Shown piece by piece: positions 1-10,192 of a DNA stretch of 64,000 bases. Source of the stretch: Gymnopus androsaceus JB14 (Eukaryota > Basidiomycota > Agaricomycetes > Agaricales > Omphalotaceae); the NCBI GenBank assembly GCA_009733575.1, contig ML769444.1, forward strand, positions 1 to 64,000, written 5' to 3'. Made by a program: the position numbers and the translations under genes. Within the stretch, counting starts at the first letter, position 1. Each line of letters starts with the position of its first letter. A model generated the notes under the pieces. That model was not told the origin of the DNA and made no database searches. It saw only the letters and a list, made by a program, of their open reading frames with translations.

Positions 1-2445
1 TCTCTTCCTCTTCGTGCAACGCGGCGACCTGTTGATACTGAGCTTGGAATTGTCTATCTCTGCGCCGTTTCCACCATATTCTACATAAATCACGGAATTC
101 AGCTCAAAAAGGAACCGTCAAACGAAGAAATGCACTCACAGTCCCCCAACCAAAAGCACAATGAACACAACAAGACCCACAACTCCACCAATCAGCTTGG
201 TTTCATTTTCTTCTAAAAAGTCCACCAGACCCGTTGGATCTGGGTCGACAAATGTTTGTTGGCGATTGGGGACCTCGGATAGACTGGGAGGGTTTTCAGG
301 ATCAAAGCAATACTGCGTAAAGCAAGTTTGGCAAAAGTCGGAGCGATTCAGTGTTGGTGGGAACACCGTCGGCGAGAGCTTGTATCGTGCACGATCAACA
401 GCAGCACATTGTAAGCATTTACCGAAATTGGGATCCGCGTCGTTTGTGTTGGGGACGAAGCCGGATATGGTGTTGTTGTATACTGGTCGAATATCACTTG
501 TTGCTGGATCGGGGTGTACTGTAGCTGGAAAGTACCAGTGCTACAAAAATAGGTTATCAATCCGGTATCAGAAAAAGATACTGCGCTGTTCAACTCACTT
601 TGCGGCTGGGGCATCACCGTTGAATGGAGGCATATTAGGTATGTATATCACCAGGGGGTATTCTGGAGGATTCTGTGTGGGATCGCATCCAAAGAAGGTG
701 GCGCGTTCACGAGTACCGGTAGCAATAAAAGCCTGTGCATTTTGAGGCAGAGGCGGGAATTGCTGATGGGATGCTTCCAAAAGGGTTGACTGACGCAGGG
801 CGCTGACCAGCATTCCAGTTCCACTGCGACGAGATGACTTGTCAATCACCGCGGTTACTGGCAAAATGGGAACACGTACTTTGGCCAGTTATTGGGATCA
901 TCCGCACTGCCATCCAGAGGCACTATGACATCCAACGCTCTTTCCCTCACGAAAAGCGGGCCCAAGGGGATGTTCTCTCCATTTGAAGCACCATCAATCA
1001 AGGACAGCCAAGTAGAGTTGGTGTCATCATAGGTCGAGGTTTTGACTTGTTGGAAAGGATTAGGCCAATTGGCAACGTCGTCCGCTCGGGTACGAACTTC
1101 GGACAGTTGCTGGGATAACACATACAACAGCCCATTACTATCTGATGAATCAAACCCTTGCAGTGTGTTGTGCGCAAAGTCGAGGATTTGCTGAAAAGGG
1201 AAATGAATATACGCGACCGCTGCATTGAAAGGTCACTCACATTAAAGAGACTGGCACTGGTGCCCATCATGAATCCTGCCTGGTCAAAGCCAATGACACA
1301 GGCCGAGGCATTGATAGGGAGCTTGTCTGACATTGGCGTACCAGCGAAGCGTGATGTTAACGCCTGCTGATAGGTCGGGATCATACGAGGCGAACTCGAA
1401 AGGTGTGATCTACACGTGTAGACGGTTAGGAGACACAACGGAGACGGCAAGTAAGAACATACCTCATATACTGTAGGATCAAGGGTCAAGGAGGTCGTCG
1501 CATTCAAGCTTTGTGGCCGAGAGTCTGTTACGAGAATTGGAAACGGCGTCAGATGCTGCTGCCATGCAGGAATTGTCGGAATATTGTGCCAAAGTTGTCC
1601 AGCACCATGCGCAGAATCGTTCGTGAAAAAGTTGCTACGACTGGTCTGGTTGAGGAAATGATAGGATATCATTCGTGCCCAAGGATCAGTAATAGATGTG
1701 TCACTACGCAAAACATTAGTGCACTGCAGTGGTCGCGAGTCACATAAAGTATCACTGACATCCCTGTATTAGCCTTTGCCATAATACTGTACAGAATACT
1801 TCCGAAAAAGTATTGATTGTATTCCGAGAATACGTCGTCGCCGTCAGGCAAGGCAAAGTCAAGGTCCAGAAGCCATCCAGTAAGGTTGCCCCCGTTGCCA
1901 AAAACGAGATCACCGAGGGGAGGAAAGTCGTTAAAAAGTAGTGAACCTGTTATCCAGGATCCTCCTACATACAGTTAGCGGTATAAAGCAAAGAAAATGC
2001 ATCGCGGCGTACCAGATAATCCAGACAGATACGACGAGACCTGCAGTAAGCCGCCAGTACCCGCAGATTTAGCCGACTCGTTTCTCGCGTCAATTCCGCT
2101 CAACGCAGCAGCGCCAAACTGAGCAGCTCGAAGACCACCCCCAGGGATAGCAAGTCCGATTTTAGGAAAAATACCAGTGAAGGAAGAAGCATTATAGCCA
2201 ATCTGTGAACCGTCGCCAATCCAATCGATCCACGCAGCTGCGATAGTGGTATTTATGCGTGTGTCCACGTATTCTTGTTCGTTTGGGTTTACAGTCTGGT
2301 TCGTAGCAGTCCATTCACGAACAAATTCTGTAGTAGAGAAATCGGGACAGTCTATGTTGACTATAGGTGCGTAGTCTGTTATAGAGTTTTCAAAGGCAGC
2401 GGATGCTACAAGGAGCCCGAGAAGGGTCCCGATTAGGAGCTGCAT
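1..2445 (-). CDS. Lysophospholipase (phospholipase B, cPLA2-type), membrane anchored, 3' end outside window
   Basis: The enzyme hydrolyses acyl ester bonds of lysophospholipids at the cell surface or in the secretory pathway. The start at 2445 gives a signal peptide (MQLLIGTLLGLLVASAAF). The oxyanion loop AIPGGGLRAAQF lies near residues 99-110. The nucleophile motif GLSGGSW (Ser about 144) is rebuilt across the first intron. Later come FAGTPMSDK, GFDQAGFMMGTSASLFN and SLIDGASNGENIPLGPL, which holds the catalytic Asp. Unlike most secreted PLBs it ends with a hydrophobic helix (KLIGGVVGLVVFIVLLVGGL). After an intron at 81-139 a basic tail (WWKRRRDRQ) runs off the window, so this is a type I membrane protein with a cytosolic tail. 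One frame break is needed near 1349, where dropping one base restores VNITFAGTPM. The gene is divergent from the ELL-like gene. Confidence 0.88.
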
Positions 2446-2683
2446 GGTGGTGGTAGTAGGAAAAGAAGAATACAATGGTCAAGTTACTATGAGAAACATT
2501 CATCATGCTGTTGACTTTGAGGCAGGGCTCGGTGATGCCGGTTGTCCGAATTCGGAACAATAAAGTTAAATTAGCAGTGTCCGTAAACAAAGCAGAGCCC
2601 AGGCGCCAATCTCCGGCGCTAGCGAAACCACGTGGATTGCCTAGCTTGTCCATTCCGGGATTTATTCTTGCTTTCGTTCAGAC

Positions 2684-5501
2684 ATGCCTCTGCCCGATGC
2701 AACCTACGCTCTCCAAGGCCAGTCGAGGCCTGGAGAGCCCATGTACTCCAAGCCAAAGCATGGAATGCTTCTTCGGTTGTCAATGGAGGCCGCTAATGCT
2801 CTTCAGAATAGTGGAAAACCATCTGTAGAGTTTGTAGTCGCTGAAGATGGCTCGGTGCGCCAATTCTCCTTCTATTTATTCCTTTTTGACCATTATTCTG
2901 CAGAGTCGCATTGTAATCGGAGACTCCTCATTCTCTCTTCAGAGCCAGACCGAGGAAATACCCCACGATCTATACTTGCGCTCGGCTTCAGCGGCCAAGC
3001 CTTTTGTCCCACTCAAGTTTTACGCTAATGTCGTCGGCAAACTCACCATATCAGACCGTGAACTTGATGCAGAATTTGCCAGCAGGATACACCAAAAGAC
3101 CGCTGATGCGAAGAAGTCGCAGTCCAGTCGTCAGACTATATTCCTCGATGCGCCCCCTCCAACGACTAAACCAGCCAAGAAGAAATCGGACCCTTTCAGA
3201 AAGCCTCTCCGGCCCAGTGATCAGCCTAAGCCTATTGCTCTGGCTGCTTCCACGTCGTCTAATCCTCCAACCGCATTGCCACCGCGTCCATCTCATACTC
3301 CGAAGCCATCGCAGGATGGAATCACACCTGTGCAGAAACGGCTGATTCAATATCTTGCTCTTGCTTCTGGAGAGCGCTCGGCCGAGGACGCTGTCAAAAG
3401 ACTGGCTCCAAATTGCGATTCCAAGACAAAACAGGATATACTGGAAGCTCTGAGTGTGGTAAGTAGTAATCTTTCTGGCAACGTCGACCCTCGTCCTCAT
3501 ATCTTGCAGGTTGCTGAACAAGTTTCGACTACTAATGGGCCTCAGCGATGGCGCTTAAAGACCGAGTCTTGGCTCGAGGTACGGCCATATGAATGGCCTA
3601 GGCTATCAGAAGCAGAGCGTACCAACTTGAGCCGTGGCGCACGTCTGGCTCTTCAATCTCTAGGGATACCGGAAAGTGATCCCAGATGGGAACACGTAAA
3701 GTATCGCCCGCCAGCCAATCTCACTCGAACCAATTCACCCGCTCCCCCGGCTTCCGTGTCTACATCTGCATCTGCATCTGCATCTGCTGCGGCGCCCAAA
3801 CGTGGAATATCTTCTCAAGAAATGAGAGAGAAGAAAGTAAAGAAGGCAGGCCCAAAGGTGGAGATCATGATCAAGGATGAAACCAAGCCTCGACCGAGCA
3901 CTATTCCTTCACCTTCGACATCTGGAAGTAGCAGCATGAAGAATAGTAAAGCTCCGGCTAACGCTACTTCCTCCTCTTCTTCCTCTTCTTCCTCTTCTCA
4001 TCCTCCACCTACTATGCGCAGACCGGGCTCTGGGTACAAGCTGCCTCCGAAACCTGTTGAACTCTCCCGCTCGGAGAATAAATCCAAGGAAGGAGTCCCT
4101 ACCGCTAATTCGTCCTTGTCTGCGTCGAAAGATGTCGATGTGACTATGAAGGACGGTACACGGCGGCCGAACGAAGTCAAGCCCAAGAATGAGCACCGAG
4201 CTTCCACCGCTCGGGCTGAATCTCGGATGAAGAAGGAAGAAGGGGAATTGTCGGCTTCATCTAGTGGGGTAGGAGATGCTGATAAGCCTGCCCCGGTCAA
4301 GCGAGTCCAACACCTGAAGGAAGAGGCAGTTGACTCCGATCGAGAATCGGATAGAGGCAGAGAAAAGTCGAAGGATAAAGCTAGAGTGAAACGGGAAGAT
4401 ACGAGAGAGATGGAGAGGGATAGAGGCAGGGCAAAGGACGATAGATCTCTGGAGAGAGAGAATCACAGCAGGGATCGCGATTCCGCGCGTCGACAAAGTG
4501 ATGTGTCTTCCCTGAAACGGAAGAAGGTCAAGGACGAGGATGAAGAACACGACGACAGGGTTGCTGTAGGGAAGAGGCGGAAAACTGAAGATGGCATGCA
4601 ACTTTTGTCTGCTGCAGGCTCTTCTCGAGATCGTGACAGAGACAGAGACCGTGAAGAGAGAGGAGACCGTGGAAGAGACCGTGAAAGAGGTGACAGAGAA
4701 CGCGAACGTGACAGAGGGGACAGAGAGCGCGAGCGCGAACGGACCGGAGAACGAGCAGAGAGAGACAGAGTCAGAGACAGATTCAGAGACAGAGACAGAG
4801 AGCGCGAACGAGACAGAGAAAGAGAGAGGCCAATCAAAACAGAACGGGAAACGCGGCCAAGCAAATCTGGGAGTGAACCTACTTCTGAGAGGAAGTCTTC
4901 TGGCAACTCGCTGTCGGTGAAAAACAAAGCCAACAAGAAAGAACCATCTCCGTTGTCACTTCCGCAAAAGAAAGTGAAGAAGGAACCATCCCCAGTACCG
5001 CCACCACCACGACTCGGTACAAGTACTTCGAATTCGTCTTCTTCTGTTAGAGGCTCGTCGAAAGGCAGTAGTAGTAAAGTTCGACGAAAGTCGCCAATCT
5101 ACACTTCGTCCGAAGATGAAGATGATCGTCGTCACTCTAGTCCTCCGCTTCACACTCCGCCCACTGCTTCCTCTTCTTCATCCTCCAGCTCTCATCATTC
5201 GCGTTCATATAGCAACACTACAAACGATGGTGCTCAATCCAACGGTCTCGACACTGATCACAGTACTCTTCGAAGCAGGTACACGTCGATGTACGTGAAA
5301 TACTTGGGCAGCTTGCAAACTCTACTTTCGCAGAAGAGCGAGGTTGAACGTTTGCTGGCGAAGGAAAGCCGTTCGGGATCGAGGAGTGATTCCGACGGCG
5401 AGGTTGAATTATTCGAACTCGAAGCCTTGACCAAGGTGGTTAACGAGAACAAACGGCAGTGGGAGGAACTGAACAGTATTATGACTGCGCATGGAGGCTG
5501 A
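2684..5501 (+). CDS. RNA polymerase II elongation factor ELL-like
   Basis: This is the fungal relative of ELL/Ell1, which suppresses Pol II pausing. I read exons 2684-2854, 2904-3458 and 3510-5501, giving about 905 aa. The N-terminus (YALQGQSRPGEPMYSKPKHG...LLRLSMEAANALQ) resembles the ELL N-terminal domain. A winged-helix-like block follows (TPVQKRLIQYLALASGERS, then VAEQVSTTNGPQRWRLKTES and EVRPYEWPRLSEAERTNLSR). The middle is very low complexity: Ser runs, then an Arg/Asp/Glu repeat tract. The C-terminus (YVKYLGSLQTLLSQKSEVER...ELEALTKVVNENKRQWEEL) looks like a short occludin/ELL-type coiled coil. The second intron is 51 nt and in frame, so the reading frame stays open either way. Assignment is by family pattern, not by search. 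Confidence 0.72.
4610..4835 (+). repeat. Low-complexity RD/RE/RER repeat tract inside the ELL-like gene
   Basis: Imperfect repeats of gaGA(c/g)aGAg-type hexamers encode alternating Arg and Asp/Glu (RDRDRDRDREERGDRGRDRERGD and similar). The opposite strand reads as an Arg/Ser run, which creates a spurious long minus-strand frame. Mixed-charge RD/RE tracts are known from nuclear speckle and transcription or splicing factors. Confidence 0.85.
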
Positions 5502-5643
5502 TTGAAGTGGAAACTGGATTCCGGACATGTATTATTATAGGTAGAAACCGCAGTACTGTACTTCGAGGCAAAAATCAACTTGTTGTCCCACGCTCGCGTC
5601 TTTCCTTCTAACTACCACACTCTTTCAGTAACGCGTCACGACT

Positions 5644-6781
5644 ATGCCTTTTATCAACCAGCTATCCGCCGCCACTTCTAGTTCGTATTGAAAGGGTTGA
5701 ATAAAAAATCTCCTGCTAATCGTTTGAATAGGAAATGCCCAACGCGCTATTCCTACTCAAGGTTCCATCGACTTGAGGGCTCCAAATTCTCCAGTCAATT
5801 CTACTCGATTCAGCAGTGAAGATATCGCTCTTATAACTCTTACCGCGATCCTCATCCTTGTCAGCGGTGCAGCAGCTATTCGTTTTGTTCAACTTTTATG
5901 TTTCAAACCTCGCCCAGTCCCAAGAATCTTTATTCAAAGCCCTAGCTCTGTTCCGCTTACCGTCGCAAGCCCACCTCAATTGTCGTCCAAGTTGACAATA
6001 CCTGACGAATCGTACTTTTCCGACGAGTCGGAGAAAATCGAAAGAGACATCACGTTTTCCTTTCCTTTCGTTCACCCAGAGTCTCCGCCCAGCTCGCCCA
6101 AGCGTGTTCCAGCGTTCCTACGCGAAGAAGAGGAAGACATCGCCGCTATGCTTTCCCTTAGAGCTGGCGAGGAAAGTGTCTGTAGGAGAGGTCACAGGGA
6201 GAAGAAGCAATCCGAGTCTTCGCTTACGACCACGTCTACGGTCCTAGACAGTCTTTGTCCCAGCGAGCAGAGATCTTCGGTAACCTCTATCTACTCTATT
6301 TCGATCGAGAGCGAGGCCGAAGAAGAGGAAGAGCTGGATGAAGAGTTCGAGGAGGTTGAAATATACGAAGTAAAGCGTGCCCAGACACAAAGCATGGAGG
6401 TCAAGAGAGGCGTTTTGATGGCTTGGAGAACGTCGCAGCCACCTAGTCCAATTCCAGAGATGCCTACGGTCGTCATTTCAGAATCCACCTCTTTTACGAG
6501 CGTTCTCAATCAAAGTTCAATCGATGATTCGCTGCTTCAGGCTATTCCCTCACTGCTGGTCACGCATCCAAGCGACATCCAGCCTTGTATCGACTGCAAG
6601 CAGTGTATCTGTAGATCTCGACGAATTTCCGCTGCCTCCTACTCTTCCCCCACTTCCAAAGACCGACTACGGAGATTTCCCGCTGCTGCTAATCGTTCCG
6701 GACGGTGTTGGACCTGTGATTCAAATGAGCAGGGAGGAGAAGAGGTCAACGGTTGAGCAGGTGATTACCATGTACGAGTAG
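5644..6781 (+). CDS. Single-pass membrane protein of unknown function
   Basis: I do not recognise a named family. Exon 1 (5644-5680) gives MPFINQLSAATS. After a 51-nt intron (5681-5731) the frame runs through a membrane helix (IALITLTAILILVSGAAAIRFVQLL, about residues 45-70). A long acidic, Ser-rich cytosolic region follows (EEEEELDEEFEEVE). The C-terminus is ambiguous. The main frame stops at 6756, but the +1 frame from about 6600 reads DLDEFPLPPTLPPLPKTDYG and PLLLIVPDGVGPVIQ before stopping at 6781, and this looks far more protein-like. The switch would need a 28-nt intron (6587-6614), another intron of length 1 mod 3, or a one-base assembly error. Confidence 0.7.
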
Positions 6782-7159
6782 AGATGAACAGGACAAATAG
6801 ATATATAACAAGACCAAGGAATGTACCATAGTATACAACAAAGCTCAAGAGATCAAGACTTTATACTTTTGGAGTTTTAGCGCTCAACTATCTTAAATAG
6901 GGATAGGCGGAGCGCGCGGATGTTTGAGTGCTCCAAAACAAGCTCCACCGTCGATCAGGCCGTCTGCCATGCGTCTGCCATGGTAAAGAATTTTTATTTA
7001 AAATTTATCCCCTTCCATCTCAAACACAAACCACTTTGATCCCTTTACGCTCCTTCAAACACCAAGCTTTGTTCGATGATTCTAATAGTATGAGCATTCT
7101 GTCCAGTATTCTCGGTTTGTTCCTTTCTCTCATCTTCTATTCCTCTCTAATTTCCATAC

Positions 7160-8712
7160 ATGGCAGACCCTGGAGGTTCTACAACCGCCTTGTAATAGTT
7201 TTTCGATCTCTTTTAAATCGGGTTTCCGCTGAATTTCCCTTGTGCAGGACCTCCGCTAGTACATCTACAGACGCATCATCTACTAGTACTACTCCAGCAA
7301 CAACTACAGTTCCCACTACATCTGCTACCACAACTTCAACTTCGTCTTCTCCTTCTTTGACCTCTACTTCTACTTCATCTAGTACCAGCCCCACATCCAC
7401 TTCTTCAACCACCACTTCAAGTTCGTCCTCCTCCTTAACGACTTCGGCCCCACTACCACTACCTCTGCATCTTCTGTCACTACTACCTCGAGCTCCAGCC
7501 TCATCCCAATCACCTCAGTCCTTACATCTACCAATGGTGGAGGAACTGAAACGGTCACAGTTGTCAACAGTGTCACTCCAACCGAGTCAGCAAGTCCTTC
7601 ATCGACTTCTGCAGCCTCCGGAAGCGGCAGCTCTAGTTCGTAAGTACATTTCTTCAAATCCACCTAATTCTTCATCTTATCACTGTTTAGTTTTCTCCAG
7701 AACAAGGGCGCCGTCGCAGGCACTTTTACCGTGGTCGGTATAGTTGGAGCTGTCATTATTATCTGGGCAATAACCTATCTCGTCCGACGTCGTCGTGCTA
7801 ATAAATACGACCGAGAGAGCGAAGAGGCTGCTGCGGAGGCTGCAAATGCTACCGCTCCTGTCTTTTTGGATGACGACGACCGTCCGACATACGGAAACAG
7901 ATACTTGGATGCGGGTGGGGGATACGGCGGATATGAAGGAGGAGGAAATTATACTGGACCTGTGCCCAGTGCTAGCTCGCATGGTACCTACGCTCAACCA
8001 GCTATGGCTGTTGGATCCAACGAAAATTATCCTATGGCCGAGTTTGGTTCTTCGCAGTATCCCGGCAACTCCCCCTATCCTGCTTTCATGACTCCTGGAG
8101 CGGCACCTCAGCATAACAACTATTTTGATTACGGCTATGCTGGTGCCGAAGGGCACTCTTCTCCTCCGATGAACGCCACGAGACCTTTGTCGGGAGCTCA
8201 TAGTATTCCTGAGATACCAGAGCATTACGATGGCGGCGATGGCGCAGGTGCAGTGGGTATGAGTATGGCTTATGGGGGAATGCATCCCTCTTTGGGCCGT
8301 GGTTATTCTACCGTGCCCGCCTCACAATCACAGACGGATCTCTCTCGAAACAAGTCTCAGGGCTCTCGAAGTCTTGTTGACGGGTATAACACTAACCATC
8401 CCCCGTCCTATGAGCGGACACGACTTTGTCGCTCCCACTCACAACGAATCGTACGCTGCTCATTACCAGCCCGGTTTCAGTGGTATGAGAAGCTCCGCTG
8501 CACCGTCCAGACGGAGCACAATTGCGTATGACGAGGCTCCCGCGCTTCCCAATCCGTTTACCAGGAATATTGAAACTGAGGATGGCACGGATGATGAGAG
8601 TGATGAAGGGGAGCACCCCCAGAAGAAGGTTCTGAAGGTTTGTTCTCCTGATTGATGTTTTCCTTTTGAGATGGGCTAACAGGTTTGGGATTACTAGGTT
8701 GCGAATGAGTAG
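7160..8712 (+). CDS. Ser/Thr-rich Mid2-like single-pass plasma membrane protein
   Basis: This is a common Agaricomycete architecture. A Ser/Thr-rich ectodomain (likely O-mannosylated) is followed by a membrane helix (GTFTVVGIVGAVIIIWAITYLVRRRR) and a Gly/Tyr-rich cytosolic tail that ends KKVLKVANE. Such proteins resemble the yeast Mid2/Wsc wall-stress sensors; the sensor role is inference. Exon 1 is 7160-7191 (MADPGGSTTAL). Introns are 7192-7247, 7640-7690 and 8638-8697; the last leaves only GTT GCG AAT GAG TAG (VANE). Two unexplained frame changes lie inside: about 7425-7446 in the Ser/Thr tract and about 8384-8414 in the tail. A 31-nt GT..AG segment could explain the second but is unusually short. 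Confidence 0.75.
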
Positions 8713-8945
8713 TAATATGTATGCTTGCTTGATTGGCTCGCTTCCTCGGACCTTTGTAGGATTAGAGAAAGACGAATCTACATGAACTTTTGTTCACTTG
8801 TTTATACATAAGTAAACCAAGTAAAATTATTCGAATACTTTGTAAATATTGTCTGCTTGCATGATGCGCGCGGCGCCTTTTTGATGGTGCACCTCTTGGC
8901 AATAACGAGAATGCCTCCTTTGTCTCTCTGCCACTCACTGCCAGG

Positions 8946-10048
8946 ATGTCAGCGATAATAAAAGTTATCCAGTCCTTGATCAATATCTTTTGCGGTAGTT
9001 CGACGCAGACCGAGCAACAACCACAGCAACCACAGCAGCAGCAATGGTATCCACAACAGCAGCAGCAGCAACAAGCTCAATATCCTCCTCCTCAACATCA
9101 GGCCCCTCAATACCCGCAGCCACAACCGCAACCGCATCATAAACCTCATTCACCCTCGCATGGTCACAGTCCTGGACCTCATTCACCGCGTCCTGTTTGT
9201 ATTATCCTGAATCTTTTTTCCCTTTCGAATTCGTTTACTGACTTTCGGCTCTGTCGTGTATACTTAGGACCAAAACCAAGCGAACCAGCATGACTCGCAT
9301 TACATGGACCTCCGTAAACGAGCAAATGAGGAGGGAGATGCAATGGCAAGGGCTTTCCAGGAAAGCCACGAGGCATATGCTCGCGGTGACGGTGCGGGGG
9401 CCAAGGAGCTTTCGAATCAAGGCAAGGATCATCAGCGTAAGATGGAGCAGCTGAACAAGCAGGCTAGTGATTGGATTTTCGTCGGTTAGTACTTTTTTGG
9501 TATGCTCGTAGCCACTTTGTTAACTGAAATAAATGCGTGTGTAGAAAATAACAAGGTATGTAAATTATTAGGTTGGTTCTTGTATTTCATCCTAAATACA
9601 GTAATCCACAGGATAGTAATCCCGGAGAAATCGACTTGCATGGACTTTATGTCAAGGAGGCCATTGCACACACTGACGACGCCATTGAGCAAGCTAAACG
9701 CAAAGGAGACTCTGAGATTCATCTCATCGTTGGTACGTTAATGCTCCGTGTACATAAAAGTTTTACTGAGATCCGTCCGGTAGGCAAAGGTCTACACTCT
9801 CAAGGAGGGGTCGCTAAAATTAAACCAGCCATCGAGTCACTGATGCAAAAGTCAGTACATACTTAATCTTGTTTGAGAAAATAATATTGAACTTGGGTCA
9901 CAGACATCAGCTTGTTGCGGAACTCGATCCGCACAATGCAGGGGTTCTCATTGTATACCTCGGTGGAGGCGGCCGGGACAGAGCAGTCGGACCAGACGAG
10001 ATTGCTCGTCGCTTGGATCGCAATGACGAGGGATGTATCATTATGTAG
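8946..10048 (+). CDS. Smr (MutS2-related) domain protein with DUF1771 and a C-terminal CaaX-like motif
   Basis: Smr domains bind or cut nucleic acids; several eukaryotic members act on RNA or in mRNA quality control. I read six exons: 8946-9194, 9268-9484, 9545-9555 (11 nt), 9612-9733, 9784-9850 and 9904-10048. A Gln/Pro-rich N-terminus is followed by the DUF1771 helix (DLRKRANEEGDAMARAFQES and AYARGDGAGAKELSNQGK). The Smr core reads EIDLHGLYVKEAIAH, then IHLIVGKGLHSQGGVAKIKP. All junction phases agree. The protein ends DEGCIIM, a plausible CaaX box for prenylation and membrane attachment (inference). Confidence 0.9.
9010..9170 (+). repeat. CAG/CAA and CCx low-complexity tract
   Basis: A run of CAR codons (about 9016-9080) and then mixed Pro/Gln/His codons encodes the disordered N-terminus of the Smr protein. 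The opposite strand gives spurious Leu-rich and Val-rich frames. Confidence 0.85.
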
Positions 10049-10192
10049 ATGCTAAGGTTCGCTTTGACATCACACGTTCAAGGAACTGAAAGAACAACAT
10101 GGTATTATTTTAAAAGTGATACTCCAATCCACGTAGCAAGAACCTAGCTATGGTCGAATAACTTTAAAACTTTTGAAAAGAAGCATAATTGT

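Noticed and set aside
161..745. 194-codon plus-strand frame opposite the lysophospholipase
   Set aside because: Antisense shadow of a conserved minus-strand gene, with no family similarity of its own.
4463..4936. 157-codon minus-strand Ser/Arg/Leu-rich frame
   Set aside because: Mirror image of the RD/RE repeat in the ELL-like gene; composition is explained by the repeat.
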